Assembly: GCA_027577415.1 (NCBI GenBank)
Contig: JANBQS010000939.1
Location: 1-10,211, forward strand
Source of the DNA: Coemansia sp. RSA 922
Taxonomy: Eukaryota > Kickxellomycota > Kickxellomycetes > Kickxellales > Kickxellaceae
Length of the DNA stretch: 10,211 nt
Direction: 5' to 3'
The notes beneath the pieces were generated by a model. That model ran no database searches. It was not told the DNA's origin and saw only the letters and a program-made list of their open reading frames with translations. The first letter of the stretch is position 1, and the number at the start of each line of letters is the position of its first letter. Position numbers and translations under genes: made by a program. Below are positions 8,134-10,211 of the stretch, piece after piece.

Positions 8134-8672
8134 TCATCGGAAGAAAGCACAGCCTCTGCATTCGCTATTTCTTTGCCCCATGAATGCTAAGGTGACTGGG
8201 CCCATCTCCTTCTGATTGACTGCCGGAATACGTGTGACAGCTGACAAGCTGGTTGTAGGATCGACACATCGCATCGGCGAGCGATCCCACATTTCAATCA
8301 CGTGACCGATCTATCGCCCAACGGGGCGATCCTTAATGTTGACGACTAGCGCTACTGCGCCATGACCTTGGTTATTAAGGAACCGCGCACGGAACACCGG
8401 CTTAGGTTTCAATCAATCACTTCTTATATCTTTATTATTTACTTAATACGAGACATTAGAACGGTGACTTAGGCTGACGCCAAATAAGCTAGATACTACA
8501 CATCTACACTGGTTATGCGCTCTGAAGAGATCCAGAAATGCATTATTTTCAAGTAATTCTGCTGCCGCCACTGCTACCACATACAACCCAGCCCTTTCAG
8601 TCTTCTATGTTACTCTGCCGGTGTAGTGTCATAAGCAATAAGAGCATTGCACACATGTTACAGGCGTCTCTG
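8134..8672 (-). pseudogene. Decayed coding sequence, possibly a tyrosine recombinase relic
   Basis: Two fragments lie on the minus strand in different frames. The upstream one (8672-8439) has five stops but reads HRRLKGLGCMW, QW, SSERITSVDV, YLAYLASA. This resembles the helical core-binding domain of phage-type integrases and Crypton/DIRS recombinases (W..QW...; DV..YLAYLA). The downstream one (8409-8134) has a single internal stop (TAG at 8311-8313) and reads VFRARFLNNQGHGAVAL, VVNIKDRPVGR, RSPMRCVDPTTSL. This is compatible with the K-beta and 'CPV..L' parts of the catalytic domain. The first catalytic arginine region and the final H-x-x-R/Y part are not seen. The order of the fragments is correct for such a protein. 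The alternative is an unrelated decayed gene; that it was once coding is more certain than what it coded. Confidence 0.35.
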
Positions 8673-8831
8673 CGGGGCATTATTAAAAGGGTGTTTATTC
8701 ATTAGCATACAATTAGAATGGAATGGGCTATTGCCATATATGCCTTGTTGGTAAAAATGAAATACTAACGAGTTTGCGTCACTGGAAATAGAGAGAAAAG
8801 GAGTAGGCTCAATGGAGTATAAAAGCTCCGG
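8673..8831. other. Spacer downstream of copy B
   Basis: This short AT-rich stretch between the relic and the stop codon of copy B contains an isolated TATAAAAG on the plus strand and no supported ORF. It presumably carries the polyadenylation region of copy B. Confidence 0.35.
8818..8825 (+). promoter_or_regulatory. Isolated TATA box (TATAAAAG) facing antisense into copy B
   Basis: Perfect TATAAAAG on the plus strand immediately outside the 3' end of copy B. No plus-strand gene follows within about 1.1 kb. It could be a remnant promoter, an antisense-transcript promoter or chance. Confidence 0.25.
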
Positions 8832-9242
8832 TTAAAGCATGAGACATGTGTTCATTATTGAGCTCATAGTCGTCAAGTCCTGCCTTTGGAACCAGAGGGT
8901 CGTTTCGCCTCTCTTTGTCTCACCAATCATCATTAGGAGCTTAAACAACTCAGTCGGAATGCATTGAATCGGTTTACCGCCAAAATAGCAATGCGTGACT
9001 ATATCATTAGAGTCTAAGCGCCCTGCCATATTATTCATTTCTGGATAGTCGTCCAGGGATGCCATTGCAACAGTAACATTATACGAACTGTGAAAGTTCT
9101 TAAACACCGACTTTAGGTAAGCACCCATATACCCGTTGAGCTTGCTGCTGGTAGTAAGCATTACCAGAACGTAACGGTCCAAGGTCAAAATATCATCAAG
9201 TACATATCTATTATTGCATGTCACCAGATTGCAAGCACCCAT
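8832..9242 (-). CDS. Degenerate thioredoxin-like protein, copy B (136 aa)
   Basis: Same length as copy A to the codon, but strongly diverged. The order of elements is the same. VLDDIL (14-19) is followed by the strand YVLVMLTTS (24-32), and the active-site position is occupied by KLNGYMGAY with no CxxC. An amphipathic helix LKSVFKNF comes next, then the strand NVTVAMASLDDY (55-66) like the 'V.f.kVDvDe' strand of thioredoxins. An NMAGRLDSNDIVTHCYFGGKP stretch lies in the place of 'la..y.V.s.PT...F..G', with no cis-proline. An IPTEL segment (95-99) follows, matching LPYDI of copy A. An in-frame stop five codons before the ATG fixes the start at or near 9242. It may serve as a binding or scaffold protein rather than an oxidoreductase; function unknown. 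Confidence 0.68.
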   Translation of the reverse strand: MGACNLVTCNNRYVLDDILTLDRYVLVMLTTSSKLNGYMGAYLKSVFKNFHSSYNVTVAMASLDDYPEMNNMAGRLDSNDIVTHCYFGGKPIQCIPTELFKLLMMIGETKRGETTLWFQRQDLTTMSSIMNTCLML

Positions 9243-9352
9243 TGCTACTCTTGGTTGTTAATTGCAGTAGAACAACGGTGTGTTGCTTGCAAATAATTGT
9301 CGCTGAATGGTAGGGGTATCAATAAAAGCAGACGGTGTGTGTTGTTGCAAGA

Positions 9353-9373
9353 AATAATAATAATAATAATAAT
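9353..9373. repeat. AAT microsatellite (7 units)
   Basis: Seven uninterrupted AAT triplets run into ATATATTG. They lie about 110-130 bp upstream of copy B's ATG, in its leader/promoter, and are probably length-variable. Confidence 0.85.
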
Positions 9374-9412
9374 ATATTGAAAGTAAGCAAAAGAAACAGT
9401 TTGTCAGGTTGG

Positions 9413-9420
9413 CTTTTATA
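9413..9420 (-). promoter_or_regulatory. TATA box of copy B (TATAAAAG, minus strand)
   Basis: The plus strand CTTTTATA reads TATAAAAG toward copy B, about 170 bp upstream of its ATG. This is the best core-promoter candidate for that gene. Confidence 0.45.
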
Positions 9421-9488
9421 ATTGAAACTAGCCCCACAGGGAGGGGGAGCTTCCAGTTTTCAACTACTATTATTTTATGGGCAGGCGC

Positions 9489-9496
9489 TTGCCACC
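9489..9496 (-). promoter_or_regulatory. Near-PACE motif in opposite orientation
   Basis: TTGCCACC on the plus strand equals GGTGGCAA on the minus strand (8 of 9 PACE bases). It is followed by AAAAGCCTTTGAA, which resembles the reverse complement of the duplicated element 50 bp away, so it looks like a diverged inverted copy. Confidence 0.35.
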
Positions 9497-9540
9497 AAAA
9501 GCCTTTGAACTAAGCTGGTTTCCCGCGGCTGACGACATCC

Positions 9541-9616
9541 TTTGCTTCAAAGGTGGCAAAAAAAACTGCGGCCAGCGACTTTCTTTGCTTCAAAGGTGGC
9601 AAAAGAACTGCGGCCA
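9541..9616. repeat. Tandem duplicate of a 33/34-bp element carrying PACE motifs
   Basis: Copies at 9541-9574 and 9584-9616 share TTTGCTTCAAAGGTGGCAAA, an A/G run differing by one indel and one substitution, and ACTGCGGCCA. Each holds an exact GGTGGCAAA (9552-9560 and 9595-9603). The copies start 43 bp apart, or about four helical turns. They lie about 310-375 bp upstream of copy B and about 350-425 bp upstream of the ORF at 9967. Confidence 0.85.
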
Positions 9617-9659
9617 TGCCCTAAGTCGAGCATCCTACTACTGACATTAGTAAGCAAAG

Positions 9660-9675
9660 CACATGTGCACATGTG
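9660..9675. promoter_or_regulatory. 16-bp perfect palindrome of two overlapping CACATGTG boxes
   Basis: CACATGTGCACATGTG is its own reverse complement. It contains two CACATGTG E-box-type octamers side by side with a GTGCAC at the join. Such sites suit bHLH dimers, but the factor is unknown. Confidence 0.5.
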
Positions 9676-9839
9676 TACTGCCTTCTAAACCCATCGATGA
9701 TGAGTTCTTAATCAGCTGGTTTACCACCTACAAAGGCGCAAAAGCAGTCGCATGAACGCCTACAGTCAGCAGCTTATGTCAAATATCCTCACCCTATTAT
9801 TGTTGCACGTGTATGCCAGTTGCTTTTTTGCATAATTTT

Positions 9840-9854
9840 CAAATTTTAAATTTG
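9840..9854. repeat. 7-bp inverted repeat (CAAATTT-T-AAATTTG)
   Basis: Seven-base arms around a single T in an AT-rich stretch. It could be a homeodomain/MADS-like protein site or simply chance in AT-rich DNA. Confidence 0.3.
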
Positions 9855-9966
9855 TAGCACGGTATGATTACTTGAATTGGATGTGCTCATCTGGTATATT
9901 GAAAAGACTAGAACGATGTAGATAACATATAAAAATGAATAAAAAGAAAAAAGTTCAAGGTGCTGG

Positions 9967-10209
9967 ATGCCAGAGGAAATTGTATTTGCAGTACTACCCC
10001 ATGTGCCGACAAGTACTTATGCAAAGCAATGCTTGACAAGACATAATCACCATGGCAGACTAAAATGGCGCAGGATACTATTAGCCCATGGCATCCAACT
10101 ACCTGATGAATATACAGCAAGAGGGCGTAGATCGACATTGGGGGACATCTTAATACCTGAAATTACCAACCTTCTTTCTAAACGTGGCTGTGATTTCAGT
10201 AACTTGTGA
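9967..10209 (+). CDS. Short hypothetical protein (80 aa)
   Basis: Unrecognised. The N-terminus MPEEIVFAVLPHVP has the spacing of an F-box start ('LP.EI...IL..L'). What follows (RLKWRRILLAHGIQLP, then a basic RGRRSTLGD and IPEITNLLSKRG) does not continue like one. A TATAAAAA lies at 9928-9935, about 32-39 bp upstream of the ATG; the nearest in-frame stop upstream is at 9940. Codon use is AT-rich, like the rest of this region. The downstream edge of the window is only 2 bp past the stop, so a following exon cannot be excluded. It could be a real small gene, an exon or a decayed fragment. Confidence 0.3.
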   Translation: MPEEIVFAVLPHVPTSTYAKQCLTRHNHHGRLKWRRILLAHGIQLPDEYTARGRRSTLGDILIPEITNLLSKRGCDFSNL

Positions 10210-10211
10210 TT

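Larger units (their letters stand above)
9243..9966. other. Repeat-rich intergenic region of about 720 bp
   Basis: This region holds no supported gene. It contains the AAT microsatellite, a minus-strand TATAAAAG, A/G-rich stress-element-like strings (AGGGG at about 9312, AGGGGG at about 9440) and the duplicated PACE-bearing element. It also holds the CACATGTG palindrome, one CACGTG at 9806-9811, and an AGCTGGTTT string present both near 9514 and near 9714. Two divergent genes could share it. Confidence 0.5.

Noticed and set aside
7965..8150. A 61-codon minus-strand ORF downstream of the recombinase relic.
   Set aside because: It has no recognisable motif, is in another frame from the relic and has no similarity to copies A or B. 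It is probably chance.
1..10211. tRNA, rRNA, CRISPR array or bacterial-type operon signals.
   Set aside because: None was seen by reading the sequence. The introns and promoter layout show this is eukaryotic nuclear DNA.

Overview
The window reads as nuclear DNA of an early-diverging fungus. The genes are dispersed on both strands. Short introns of 80-112 bp with GTAAGT or GCAAGT donors separate exons, and a TACTAAT-type branch site is visible in one of them. There is a fungal-type neutral trehalase and a fungal-type CSC1/DUF221 channel. There is also a class I (animal-type) phosphatidylinositol transfer protein, a protein that ascomycete yeasts replace with Sec14. This combination points to a zygomycete-grade lineage; Kickxellomycotina is my best guess, by inference only.

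The left part (1-6256) is an ordinary, fairly GC-rich gene block. A neutral trehalase enters from the left edge (3' part only). It converges on a CSC1-like channel gene on the minus strand (two exons, 894 aa). That gene shares a 625-bp divergent promoter region with a three-exon PITP gene on the plus strand (265 aa, first intron of GC-AG type). PITP in turn converges on a minus-strand gene for a 212-aa, very acidic protein of unknown function, which probably has an intron in its 5' leader.

The right part (about 6.4-10.2 kb) is AT-richer and looks accessory. Two intact minus-strand ORFs (6761-7171 and 8832-9242) have exactly the same length, 136 codons plus stop. They share a pattern that I read as a degenerate thioredoxin-like fold without CxxC and without the cis-proline. 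Between them lies a third copy (7525-7887). It aligns to the first without any frameshift but carries three in-frame stop codons, so it is a pseudogene not visible as an ORF. Next to it (8134-8672) is decayed coding sequence that resembles pieces of a tyrosine recombinase. The spacer to the right (9243-9966) is rich in regulatory-looking sequence: a 33/34-bp tandem duplication containing exact GGTGGCAAA (PACE/Rpn4-type) motifs, a partial inverted copy, a 16-bp palindrome made of two overlapping CACATGTG boxes, and an AAT microsatellite. A fourth GGTGGCAAA-class site lies in the leader of the acidic-protein gene. The window ends with a short plus-strand ORF of unknown function.

The left-hand genes serve general cell physiology (trehalose breakdown, membrane channel, phosphoinositide transport). 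The right-hand genes look like a small expanding and decaying paralogue cluster with possible common regulation.
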